Notes under the pieces: generated by a model
What the model saw: the letters and a program-made list of their open reading frames with translations, nothing else
Told to the model about the DNA's origin: nothing
Databases searched by the model: none
Translations under genes and position numbers: made by a program
In this document: positions 24,172 through 32,255 of the stretch, piece by piece
Layout: each line of letters starts with the position of its first letter
How positions within the stretch are numbered: the first letter of the stretch is position 1
NCBI GenBank assembly: GCA_040235415.1
Contig: JBECKR010000312.1
Location: 1-35,602 of the forward strand
Reading direction: 5' to 3'
DNA from: JBECKR01 sp040235415
GTDB taxonomy: Bacteria > Acidobacteriota > Polarisedimenticolia > Polarisedimenticolales > Polarisedimenticolaceae
DNA: 35,602 bases

Positions 24172-24217
24172 CCGAACGGAGCGTCCTCCGTTGGGGCGCT
24201 CCCGGAGGACGTCGACG

Positions 24218-24853
24218 ATGACACCGAACCCGCTCGCCTTCGCCGTGATCGCTCTCGCCCCCGTCTTGGCCGGACCCGTGGCCGCCGCTCCCCGGGAGGA
24301 GCCCGCGCCGGCGCCGCCGGTCGCGACCTACGTCGCGCACGACGGGGACGCGGTCGTGGTCGTCGACTCCGCGGCCGGCAGGATCGTGCTGTACCGCGTC
24401 CTCGGAAACGATCTCGAGCTCGCCGAAGTCCGCGACCTCGCGGCGGACCTCGCGGCCGGGGAGCGTCGTGAGGAAAAGGTCGAGGCGACACCCGTGCCCG
24501 GCGGGGACGCGGTCGGGGAGGATCCCCCGGGATTCGTGAGGCCGCCCGAGGCGGTCCGGATGTCGAGCGTGTTCTCGACCGAGCGCGGGGCCGCGGAGTA
24601 CTGGTCTTCGAGCTACCTCGCGCGCGGCAACGTCGAGTCGGTGTGGGAGTCGCTCCGCGGGCTCTTTCCGGGGTGGGGAGTCGTCGAGTCCGGCGTCGAG
24701 CCGCGGTCGGCCGCGCCACGCGCGAGCCTGACGATCGCGAAGGGCGGCGACCGCCTCGTGATGCGGCTCTCGGGGGACTCCTCCACTCCGGAGGGCTGGG
24801 TGCGGTTGTCGGTCGAGCTGTGGCGCACGGCGCCGGCCGGTGGTCAGCGGTAG
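24218..24853 (+). CDS. Exported protein of unknown function
   Basis: 211 residues. The signal peptide is MTPNPLAFAVIALAPVLAGP with likely cleavage after VAAA, followed by a Pro/Ala/Glu linker. The mature part has a beta-rich segment (TYVAHDGDAVVVVDSAAGRI), an acidic middle and a C-terminal alpha/beta piece (VESVWESLRGLFPGWGV, LVMRLSGDSS, VRLSVELWR). I recognise no family. ATG 24218 follows GGAGG. Its last 10 bases overlap the convergent MgtC/DUF4010 gene, so the two 3' ends are shared. Confidence 0.65.
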   Translation: MTPNPLAFAVIALAPVLAGPVAAAPREEPAPAPPVATYVAHDGDAVVVVDSAAGRIVLYRVLGNDLELAEVRDLAADLAAGERREEKVEATPVPGGDAVGEDPPGFVRPPEAVRMSSVFSTERGAAEYWSSSYLARGNVESVWESLRGLFPGWGVVESGVEPRSAAPRASLTIAKGGDRLVMRLSGDSSTPEGWVRLSVELWRTAPAGGQR

Positions 24854-26097
24854 ACGAGCCACAGCCAGCCGGCCACGCCCGAGACCATCATGCCGAGCAG
24901 CGGCGGCCACACGACGAGCGCGAGGCGCCGGCCTCCGACCCACGCGATCAGCGCCAGCTTGACCGTCATGTTCGAGAGCACCGCGATCAGGATCGCGAGC
25001 GCGGCGTCGTTCATCGGGAGGCTTCCCGAGGACGCGAGATTCGAGACCGCGACCGAGACGGCGTGGGCGTTCGTCGAGCCGCCGAGCGCCGCCGTCACGA
25101 GCGTCGCGGCGGCGCCGAACGTGCGCGACGCGATCGACACGACGACGACGATGACCGCCAGCGCAACGGAGAACTCGAGCGCGGATTTCATCGACAGCGG
25201 GTTCCCGAGGTCGAACCTCCCGACCTCGCCGTGGTGCTTCAGACGGTAGAGCGCGCCGAGCGCGCCGAGCGCGCCGACGGCGACCGGGAGGCCGATGACC
25301 GGAACGAGCGGACCGACGAGATCCGGAAACACCACGGCCGCGATTCCGATCTGTGCGGCCGCGGACGCGGTGTTCGCGAGCACGATGGCGACCGCGGCGG
25401 GCAGCACGAGCCCCGGCGCGTCGCGCACCTTGTGCGACATCGAGAGCGTCGTCGCCGTCGAGCTCACGAGCCCCCCCGCGATCCCCGCGAGCGGCAGCCC
25501 CCACTGCGGGCCGAACATGCGCACCGCGATGTAGCCCCCGAAGCTGATCCCTGCGAACAGCACCAGCAGGAGCCACAGCCGGGCGGGGTTGATCAGGTTC
25601 CACGGGTCGACGGTGCGGTCCGGCAGCAACGGGAGCACGACGAACGCGAGCACGAGGAACGTCAGGGAGGCCGTCATCTCCTGCGGCTGGATGCCGGCCT
25701 TGGCGAACGCGTGGATGCTCGGCTTGAGCGCGAGGAGCAGGAGCACGAGCACCGCGAGCATGACCGTGAGCCACGGGTCCGACTTCGCGAGATAGCCGAG
25801 CACGAAAGTCGCCATCGCCGCGACCTCGGTCGTGACGCCGACCCCCTTGCCCTCGGGGCTGAGCTTCGTCCGGAGATAGCCCGCGAGGATGATCGCGCCC
25901 GCGAAGACCGCCATGACGACGGCGAGCGCGTGATCGGTCACGTGCGCCGCGACCGCGCCCAAGATGCCGAGCAACGCGAACGTGCGGGAGCCGAGCGGGT
26001 CGACCGTGGGGGCGTCCGCCTTGGCGCGCTCCCGCTCGATCCCGATCAGAAGTCCGATCGCGAGGGCGAGCAGGAACGGACGGGCGACGTCGAACAC
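24844..26097 (-). CDS. MgtC/SapB family membrane protein with DUF4010
   Basis: A 417-residue integral membrane protein. The N-terminal third is MgtC/SapB-like (LALAIGLLIGIERERAK, GSRTFALLGILGAVAA), with the R-T-F-x-L-L-G signature; the remainder is the DUF4010 domain with eight or so further TM helices (GLPLAGIAGGLVSSTATTLSMS is its conserved core). The MgtC domain in other proteins is tied to Mg2+ homeostasis, but transport has not been established for this fusion. The GTG start at 26097 has GGAG upstream inside a small palindrome (AGCTCC/GGAGCT at 26105-26117) that could mask the ribosome site. Confidence 0.9.
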   Translation of the reverse strand: MFDVARPFLLALAIGLLIGIERERAKADAPTVDPLGSRTFALLGILGAVAAHVTDHALAVVMAVFAGAIILAGYLRTKLSPEGKGVGVTTEVAAMATFVLGYLAKSDPWLTVMLAVLVLLLLALKPSIHAFAKAGIQPQEMTASLTFLVLAFVVLPLLPDRTVDPWNLINPARLWLLLVLFAGISFGGYIAVRMFGPQWGLPLAGIAGGLVSSTATTLSMSHKVRDAPGLVLPAAVAIVLANTASAAAQIGIAAVVFPDLVGPLVPVIGLPVAVGALGALGALYRLKHHGEVGRFDLGNPLSMKSALEFSVALAVIVVVVSIASRTFGAAATLVTAALGGSTNAHAVSVAVSNLASSGSLPMNDAALAILIAVLSNMTVKLALIAWVGGRRLALVVWPPLLGMMVSGVAGWLWLVYR

Positions 26098-26104
26098 CGG
26101 TGAA

Positions 26105-26117
26105 AGCTCCCGGAGCT
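26105..26117. repeat. Short inverted repeat over the ribosome site of the DUF4010 gene
   Basis: AGCTCC and GGAGCT separated by one base, in the leader of the gene starting at 26097; the minus-strand GGAG that would serve as ribosome site is within it. Regulatory meaning is speculative. Confidence 0.3.
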
Positions 26118-26163
26118 AATCTGGCACCGCGCGCCCGCCCGGGTCAACGCGGAACGGCGGAAC

Positions 26164-26189
26164 GGTGTCTGACACCGGTGTCAGACACC
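26164..26189. repeat. Double 13-bp palindrome, copy 2 (T-A order)
   Basis: GGTGTCTGACACC directly followed by GGTGTCAGACACC: the same two halves as copies 1 and 3 but in the opposite order, again a perfect 26-bp palindrome. It lies two bases beyond the polB stop, between polB and the DUF4010 gene. Left flank GCGGAACGGTGTC is shared with copy 3. Confidence 0.9.
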
Positions 26190-26191
26190 CT

Positions 26192-28510
26192 TCAGAACAG
26201 CCGGGCCTGGGTGTCGTCCCCGACGACGCGGTCGAACTCGAGCCCGAGGATCGCGAGGACCGGCTCCGCGACCGGTCGGATCTGCTTCTGGACGTAATGC
26301 TCGTGATCGATCGGCGAGGCACGCTCCCCGGCCGGCTCCGGGCCCGCGGTCGTCACGACGTAGGAGATTCGGCGCCCCGGTCGCCGCCGTAACTTCCTGG
26401 CCGCGGCGACGTGCGGCGGGATCGCGGCGGTGTACGCATCGACCGGTTTTCCGAGCCCCTTCGTGTACACGAGGTCGTCGTCGAGCGCGCCCGCGCGGAG
26501 CCGCGCCACGACGTCGCGGAGGTAGTCCTCGACCGGGCGGTCGCGGAACAGCCGCTCGTACAGCTCCCGCTGGACCTCGCGGGCGAGCGCCGTCCAGTCG
26601 CGCCGCACGGACTCCATCCCGGTGAACACGACGCGCCCGCCGACCCCGTCGTCGACGAGCCCGGCGTAGCGCTTGCGCGCCCCCGCGGTGCCGTGGCGCA
26701 CCGCAGGCAGCAGCAGCCTGCGGTACACGTGCTCGAGCTCGAGAACGAGGCGGCTGTCGACCCCCCAGCCGCGACGGACGTGCTCGCGGAGATCACCGTT
26801 GACGTCTCTGGCGAGGCGGATTCCCAGGTCGCGCGCGTCCGCCGCATCCCCGACCCCCGAAAGCACGAACAGGCTGTCGGTGTCCCCGTAAAGGACCTCG
26901 TGGCCTCCGGCCTCGAAGCGGCCCTTGGCCCACAGCAGGATCTCGCGGCCGAATCCGGTGATGGCATTCGCGAGCTCCGGGTGCGCGAAGCGGCACGCCG
27001 GGGTGCCGAGGACCCCGTAGAACGAGTTCATCAGGATCTTGATCGCCTGGCTCGCGACCGCGTCGCCGGCGGCACGGGCGCGCTCACGCCGCGGGAACAG
27101 GTCGTCGAGCATCGCCGGCAGGATGCCCGGCTCGCGCGAGAACCTCGCGCCGTTCGGCGCGACGATCGCCTTGCCGGGATCACCGGCCGCGAGCAAGCGC
27201 CCGAGCGGGTCGATCTGGACCGTCCGGATGATGCTCGGGTACAGGCTCCGAAAGTCGAACACCAGGACGTTGTCGTACAAGCCCGGCTTCGGCTCGAGGA
27301 CGTGGCCGCCGCTCGTCGCGACACCACCCGCGGGCGCCGGGCGGACGGTCGGCGCGACGATGCCGCGCTTCCCGAGCGCCGAGAGGTACAGGAAATCGAA
27401 CGACGCGATGCTCGCCGTGACGCGATCGGGCGGCATGCCGGTGAGACGGCTGCGCTCGACCGCGAGCCGCACGAGGTTCGTGCGCTCCAGGATCTCGAGC
27501 ACGAGCTGCGCATCCTTCAAGTTGTACGCGACGAACCGAACGCGGTCGTCGCGGAACGCCCGCAGGATCTCGACCGCACGATCCGGGCCCTCGATCAACT
27601 TCGATTCGCCGAGGATCTCCCGCGCGACGGCGCCGAGGGAGTAGCTCTCGAGCCGCAGGAACGCCCCGCGCAGAAGGTCGATGCCGTCGAGCACGAGACG
27701 GCCGGGCACGCTCGCCGCCGAGGAACCACGCGTGCCCGCGGCACGCCGGATTCGCAAGCGGCCGGCACCGCGACCGATCTCGAGCGCGACGCCGACCTTT
27801 CCGGCGATCGCGTCGAGCACCGCGAGGTCGAAGTCGATGACGTTCCACCCGGTAAGGACGTCCGGGTCGAGGGCGCGCACCCGTCGCACGAATTCCTCGA
27901 GCAGCGCCTTCTCGGTCGGGTAGGCGGAGGCGCCGTCGGGGCAATCGCGGCCCGGCGGCGTCAGCAGCAGGACCTCCGAGGCGCCGGCACCGGCGAGGGC
28001 GATCGAGAGCAGCCGGCGGGCGCGGGGGTCCGTCTCGATGTCGAAGGAGAGAACGGTGAGCTCCGGCGTCCAGTCAGCGGGCGAGACCTCGGGATCGTCG
28101 AACACGACGTCGACGCCGTCGCCGGGACGGCCCTCACCCTCGATCAGGACCGCGCCCCGAATGCCGCGATCCATGAGATAGCGGTACGCGAACCGGACAT
28201 CGGCCTCGAAGGTCTCGATTCCCGCCGCGACGAGCCGGTCCCGGACCTGACGGAGGTCCGGCGGCACGCCGGTCACGACCGGGACGACGCGATCGCCCGA
28301 CATCGTGCGTCGCGCGGGCCGCGCGCGGCCGAGCCGCGCCCCGAGGGCCTCCGCCCTCGCGGCGTCCTCCTTCCGGATCCAGAACCGCGGAGCTTCGCGC
28401 GTGTCGCGGACCAGGAAGCTGCGCCCGTCGGCGAGTTTGCCGTGGAGCGTGACGACCGCGCGCCCGCGCTCGACGCGGTAGCTCGGCTGCAGCACGAAAC
28501 CGACGACCAC
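26192..28510 (-). CDS. polB: DNA polymerase II (family B)
   Basis: A 772-residue family B polymerase, close to E. coli Pol II (783). The 3'-5' exonuclease motifs are Exo I FDIET (156-160), Exo II TGWNVIDFD and Exo III YNLKD (329-333). Polymerase motifs are A DFRSLYPSI (419-427), B KILMNSFYG (491-499) and C YGDTDS (541-546). All catalytic Asp/Glu are present, so it should be an active proofreading polymerase used in repair or replication restart. GTG 28510 is chosen because GGGGAG lies seven bases upstream and the length then fits the family. It follows argH by 50 bases on the same strand. Confidence 0.94.
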   Translation of the reverse strand: MVVGFVLQPSYRVERGRAVVTLHGKLADGRSFLVRDTREAPRFWIRKEDAARAEALGARLGRARPARRTMSGDRVVPVVTGVPPDLRQVRDRLVAAGIETFEADVRFAYRYLMDRGIRGAVLIEGEGRPGDGVDVVFDDPEVSPADWTPELTVLSFDIETDPRARRLLSIALAGAGASEVLLLTPPGRDCPDGASAYPTEKALLEEFVRRVRALDPDVLTGWNVIDFDLAVLDAIAGKVGVALEIGRGAGRLRIRRAAGTRGSSAASVPGRLVLDGIDLLRGAFLRLESYSLGAVAREILGESKLIEGPDRAVEILRAFRDDRVRFVAYNLKDAQLVLEILERTNLVRLAVERSRLTGMPPDRVTASIASFDFLYLSALGKRGIVAPTVRPAPAGGVATSGGHVLEPKPGLYDNVLVFDFRSLYPSIIRTVQIDPLGRLLAAGDPGKAIVAPNGARFSREPGILPAMLDDLFPRRERARAAGDAVASQAIKILMNSFYGVLGTPACRFAHPELANAITGFGREILLWAKGRFEAGGHEVLYGDTDSLFVLSGVGDAADARDLGIRLARDVNGDLREHVRRGWGVDSRLVLELEHVYRRLLLPAVRHGTAGARKRYAGLVDDGVGGRVVFTGMESVRRDWTALAREVQRELYERLFRDRPVEDYLRDVVARLRAGALDDDLVYTKGLGKPVDAYTAAIPPHVAAARKLRRRPGRRISYVVTTAGPEPAGERASPIDHEHYVQKQIRPVAEPVLAILGLEFDRVVGDDTQARLF

Positions 28511-28560
28511 GGCGGGCTCCCCGGCGCGCCGAGGAAGCGGGCGCGACCGACCCCGGGCCC

Positions 28561-29931
28561 TTATACCAGCGTCGCCCGCAGCAGCGCGACCTGGCGGACG
28601 ATCTCGGACCAGGCGGTTCCGCCCCGCGAGGTCCGTCGCTCGGCCGCAGCGGCGGGCTCGAGCCACGGGCGCAGGTCGATCCCCAGTTCCGGATGGAACG
28701 TCGCCGCGACCTCGGGCGTCAACGCGTCGAGACCGACCCCGCGCGACTCGCACCAGGCGACGGCCCGCGAGACCGCCTCGTGCGCCTCGCGGAAGGGGAC
28801 GCCCTTGGCGGCCAGGAGGTCGGCGAGCTCGGTAGCGAGGCTCGGATCGCCGCGGAGCACGCCCTCGAAGCGCTCGCGGTTGACCGCGAGCGTGCGCCAG
28901 ACCCCCTCCACGATCCCGACCGAGGCGGTCGTCGTCTCCACGGCGTCGAACAGCGCCTCACGGTCCTCCTGGAGATCGCGGTTGTAGGCGAGGGGCAGTC
29001 CCTTGACGAGCGCGAGCAGCGCGATCGCGTCGCCGAGGACGCGCGCCGCCTTGCCGCGGACGAGCTCCGCGGCGTCCGGGTTGCGCTTCTGCGGCATGAT
29101 GCTGGAGCCGGTCGCGTAGGCGTCGGCGAGACGCAGGAACGCGAACTCGCTCGAGGTCCACAGCACGAGCTCCTCGCCCATGCGGGACAGGTGCGTCGCT
29201 GCGATGGCACACGCCGACGCGACTTCCTGGACGTGGTCGCGGGCCGAGACCGCGTCCATGGCGTTCTCGACGATGCCGCCGAAGCCGAGCAGCGCCGCCG
29301 TGCGCTCGCGGTCGATGGGGTGCGGCGTACCGGCCATGGCGCAGGCGCCGAGCGGGCTGCGATCGACCCTCCGTAGCGCGTCGGACAGGCGCTCGCGGTC
29401 GCGCGAGATCGCCCAGGCGTGTGCCAGGAGGTGGTGCCCGAGCCGGATCGGCTGCCCGCGCTGCAGGTGCGTGTACCCCGGCATCAGCGCGCGGCCGTCG
29501 CTCTCGACGCGGTCGAGGAGCGTCCCGACGAGGCGCGCGAGCGCGGCGTCCAGGGCGGCGAGCCGGCGCTTCAGCCACAAGCGGACGTCCGTCGCGACCT
29601 GGTCGTTGCGGGAGCGGGCGGTGTGGAGCTTCTTGGCGGTCTCGCCGACGAGCTCGACCAAGCGGGCCTCGACCGCCATGTGGACGTCTTCGTCGGCGTC
29701 GTCGGGCCGCCAGGCGCCGTCGCGGAGCTCCGCCCGGATCGCCTCCAGGCCGTCGCGGATACGCGCGGCCTCGCCGGCGGTGAGCAGTCCGACCTCGGCG
29801 AGCATCGCGGCGTGCGCGATCGATCCGTCGATGTCCTCGTCGGCCATGAGGAGGTCGACGTCGATCGAAGACGAGAACCGCCGCATGTCGTCGCCGACCG
29901 GACTGGCGAACCGCCCCCGCAGCCGACTCAT
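28561..29931 (-). CDS. argH: Argininosuccinate lyase
   Basis: Cleaves argininosuccinate to arginine and fumarate, the last step of arginine synthesis. In the 456-residue protein the signature GSSIMPQKRNPD (catalytic Ser loop), KKLHTARSRNDQVATD and PGYTHLQRGQPI are intact. The ATG overlaps the argG stop by ATGA with GGAGG just upstream. It is the third gene of the argR-argG-argH operon. Confidence 0.96.
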   Translation of the reverse strand: MSRLRGRFASPVGDDMRRFSSSIDVDLLMADEDIDGSIAHAAMLAEVGLLTAGEAARIRDGLEAIRAELRDGAWRPDDADEDVHMAVEARLVELVGETAKKLHTARSRNDQVATDVRLWLKRRLAALDAALARLVGTLLDRVESDGRALMPGYTHLQRGQPIRLGHHLLAHAWAISRDRERLSDALRRVDRSPLGACAMAGTPHPIDRERTAALLGFGGIVENAMDAVSARDHVQEVASACAIAATHLSRMGEELVLWTSSEFAFLRLADAYATGSSIMPQKRNPDAAELVRGKAARVLGDAIALLALVKGLPLAYNRDLQEDREALFDAVETTTASVGIVEGVWRTLAVNRERFEGVLRGDPSLATELADLLAAKGVPFREAHEAVSRAVAWCESRGVGLDALTPEVAATFHPELGIDLRPWLEPAAAAERRTSRGGTAWSEIVRQVALLRATLV

Positions 29932-31133
29932 TCGCCCTCCGAGATCCGCTTGGCGCCGAACGTCCGGAGCCGCAGCGCGGTCAGCCGGATGAACCCGGTC
30001 GCGTCGGATTGCTCGTAGACGTCGTCCGCCTCGAACGTCGCGGTCTTCTCGTCGTACAGATTGTGGGAGCTCGAGCGCCGGCCTTCGACCCACACGCCGC
30101 CTTTGTAGAGCTTCAGGCGAGCCTCGCCGTTGACGCGGTTCTGAACCGAGTCCATGAACGACTGCAGGGCCTCGCGCTCCGGGCTGAACCACAGACCGTT
30201 GTAGACCATCTCCGCGTAGCGCGGAACGAGCTCGTCCCGGAGGTGCTGGACCTCCCGATCCAGCGTGATGGACTCGACGGCACGGTGCGCGTGGAGCAGG
30301 GCGGTCACGCCGGGAGTCTCGTAGACCCCACGGCTCTTCATGCCGATGAAGCGATTCTCCACGACGTCGACCCGTCCGATTCCGTGCTTGCCCGCGATCG
30401 CGTTCATCTCGGAGAGGAGCTCGACGGGAGAAAGCTCGCGATCGTCCACCGCCACGGGTACGCCGCGGCGGAACCGGATCGTGACGCGCTCGGGCGCGTC
30501 GGGAGCGTCCTCGGGATCGGCCGTCATGCGGAACATCCCGGCCGGAGGACCGGACCACGGATCCTCGAGGATCCCGCCCTCGTAGGAGACGTGCATCAGG
30601 TTCGCGTCCATCGAGTACTCCGGCTTGGGCGCGATGTCGAGCGGGATGTCGTGCTTGCGCGCGTACGCCACGAGATCGGAGCGGCCCTTCATGGTCCACT
30701 CCCGCCATGGCGCGATGACCTTGATGTCCGGCTTCATCGCATACGCAGACAGCTCGAACCGCACCTGGTCGTTACCCTTGCCCGTGGCGCCGTGCGCGAT
30801 CGCATCCGCGCCGATGCGCTGCGCCGCATGCACGAGGCCGCGTGCGAGGATCGGCCGCGCGAGCGAGGTCCCCATGAGGTAGTAGCTCTCGTAGACCGCA
30901 TTGGCCCGCAGCGCCGGGAAGATGCAGTCCCGAACGAGCGCCTCGCGGAGGTCCTCGACGAGCGCGTCGCTCGCGCCGGTCCGGAGCGCGTTCGCGCGCG
31001 CCTTGGCGACCTCTTCGTCGCCCTGGCCGACGTCGCCGGTGTAGGTCACGACCTCCGCCCCGTACGTCTCCCGGATCCAGTGCAGGATCACCGAGGTGTC
31101 GAGGCCTCCCGAGTACGCCAGCACGACCTTCAT
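29928..31133 (-). CDS. argG: Argininosuccinate synthase
   Basis: Joins citrulline and aspartate at the expense of ATP. The 401-residue protein begins MKVVLAYSGGLDTSVI with the PP-loop (SGGLDTS), then GATGKGNDQVRFE, SYEGGILEDPW and GRVDVVENRFIGMKSRGVYE, all class-defining. Length agrees with the short (type I) bacterial form of about 400. Its ATG overlaps the argR stop by ATGA. Confidence 0.97.
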   Translation of the reverse strand: MKVVLAYSGGLDTSVILHWIRETYGAEVVTYTGDVGQGDEEVAKARANALRTGASDALVEDLREALVRDCIFPALRANAVYESYYLMGTSLARPILARGLVHAAQRIGADAIAHGATGKGNDQVRFELSAYAMKPDIKVIAPWREWTMKGRSDLVAYARKHDIPLDIAPKPEYSMDANLMHVSYEGGILEDPWSGPPAGMFRMTADPEDAPDAPERVTIRFRRGVPVAVDDRELSPVELLSEMNAIAGKHGIGRVDVVENRFIGMKSRGVYETPGVTALLHAHRAVESITLDREVQHLRDELVPRYAEMVYNGLWFSPEREALQSFMDSVQNRVNGEARLKLYKGGVWVEGRRSSSHNLYDEKTATFEADDVYEQSDATGFIRLTALRLRTFGAKRISEGE

Positions 31134-31606
31134 TTCCCGACCTCCAGCAGCCGGTCCAGCGCGCGCGCCAGTCCGGCTCCGCCCTGTGCGGATCGCGCGA
31201 CCACGAGGACGGTGTCGTCCCCCGCGATCGTCGCGAGGACGCTCTCGATCTCGGCGGAATCGAGCGCTGCGGCGACCGGGCCCGCCGAGCCCGGGGCGGT
31301 CTTGACGACCGCCAGGTTTCCCGAATGCCCGATCTCGATCGCGAACGCCTGCAGCAGTCTCGCGAGCTCCTGCGGCGCCACGGCCTCCCGGCCGGCGGCG
31401 GGCGCGAGCGCGTAGCGCTCCTCGCCGTCGTCGCCCGTCGTCTTGACGGCCCCGATCGCCGCGAGGTCCCGCGACACGGTCGCCTGCGTGACGACGTGGC
31501 CGCGCCGGGCGAGCAGCCGCGCGATGTCATCCTGGGTCGACGCCTCGCCGCCCGAGAGCAGCCGGCGCAGGACCACGCGCCTCGCCGCGGCTCGGCCCCG
31601 GTTCAC
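31130..31606 (-). CDS. argR: Arginine repressor
   Basis: A 158-residue arginine-responsive regulator. The N-terminal winged helix has TQDDIARLLARRGHVVTQATVSRDLAAI (SR of the recognition helix present); the C-terminal hexamerisation/arginine-binding domain has SVLATIAGDDTVLVVARS, with the Gly-Asp-Asp-Thr arginine contact. The GTG at 31606 is chosen because GGAGG lies four bases upstream and 158 residues match ArgR. It heads the argR-argG-argH operon and probably represses it through the palindrome just upstream. Confidence 0.93.
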   Translation of the reverse strand: MNRGRAAARRVVLRRLLSGGEASTQDDIARLLARRGHVVTQATVSRDLAAIGAVKTTGDDGEERYALAPAAGREAVAPQELARLLQAFAIEIGHSGNLAVVKTAPGSAGPVAAALDSAEIESVLATIAGDDTVLVVARSAQGGAGLARALDRLLEVGK

Positions 31607-31627
31607 CGCGCCTCCGGCCCGATTCGT

Positions 31628-31651
31628 TGAATGCGCATATGCGCATACTAG
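31628..31651 (-). promoter_or_regulatory. Candidate ArgR operator and promoter of argRGH
   Basis: A perfect 16-bp palindrome ATGCGCATATGCGCAT occupies 31631-31646, flanked by TTGA on the plus strand so that the left arm reads TGAAT, as in ARG boxes. Minus-strand TAGTAT at 31645-31650 is a -10 candidate overlapping it. It lies about 25 bases before the argR start, the right position for autorepression. Confidence 0.55.
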
Positions 31652-31685
31652 CAGCGGTGCGGCCCTCGTCAAGGGCGGCGACAGG

Positions 31686-32213
31686 TCAGGGGAGGGTCGG
31701 ATTCCGGAACGGTGCGAACACGGTCCGGCCCCCGATCTCGCGGTGGTGCCGGAGCGCCCAGCGCACCGTGGGAAAGGCGAGATCGTCCCACGGGATGCGG
31801 TCCCACTCGAAGAGCCGGACCTCGAGGCTCTCCTCCCCCGCGGAGAACTCCGGGCTCGCGAGCCGGGCCTGGTAGATGAGCTGGATCTGGCTGATGCGGG
31901 CCAGGCTGTAGACCGCCAGCAGAGAGACGATCTCGAGCCGCGCGCGCGCCTCCTCCCAGGCCTCGCGCATGGCGCCGGCCTCCGGTGTCTCGTGCTGCTC
32001 CAGGAACCCGGCCGGGATCGTCCAGTAACCGCGCCGCGGCTCGATCGCGCGGCGACACAGCAGGATCCCGTCGTCCAGGACGGCCACGGCGCCGACCACG
32101 ACCTTGGGATTCTCGTAGTGGATGAAGCCGCAGTTCGTGCACACCAGCCGCTCGTGCGTGTCTCCCTCCGGGATCTTGCGTGTGAACGCCGGCTCGTCGG
32201 GTCCTCCGGGCAT
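31686..32213 (-). CDS. Nudix hydrolase with N-terminal zinc-ribbon half
   Basis: A 175-residue Nudix enzyme hydrolysing a nucleoside diphosphate linked to another group. The Nudix box begins at Gly69 (GFLEQHETPEAGAMREAWEE; Glu84, Glu87 and Glu88 bind metal). Before it, PEGDTHERLVCTNCGFIHYENPK matches the second half of the zinc ribbon of a NudC-like subfamily, but only one Cys pair (Cys25, Cys28) is present, so the zinc site may be lost or formed between subunits. ATG 32213 follows GGAG. The gene is downstream of the S9 peptidase, with a GGTGTC palindrome in between. Confidence 0.9.
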   Translation of the reverse strand: MPGGPDEPAFTRKIPEGDTHERLVCTNCGFIHYENPKVVVGAVAVLDDGILLCRRAIEPRRGYWTIPAGFLEQHETPEAGAMREAWEEARARLEIVSLLAVYSLARISQIQLIYQARLASPEFSAGEESLEVRLFEWDRIPWDDLAFPTVRWALRHHREIGGRTVFAPFRNPTLP

Positions 32214-32229
32214 GGTTTCTCCGCGGAAC

Positions 32230-32255
32230 GGTGTCAGACACCGGTGTCTGACACC
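32230..32255. repeat. Double 13-bp palindrome, copy 3 (A-T order)
   Basis: Identical 26 bp to copy 1. It contains the S9 peptidase stop codon on the minus strand and lies 17 bases before the Nudix start. Flank GCGGAACGGTGTC is shared with copy 2 and part of it (AACGGTGTC) with the half-site at 15158. Confidence 0.9.

Noticed and set aside
24143..25774. 543-codon minus-strand frame over the DUF4010 gene
   Set aside because: Arg/His/Ala-rich shadow; the frame at 24844-26097 has clear TM helices and the MgtC signature.
14509..32255. CRISPR array or phage att sites as explanation of the GGTGTC repeats
   Set aside because: Copies are isolated, kilobases apart, with no spacers, no cas genes and no integrase.
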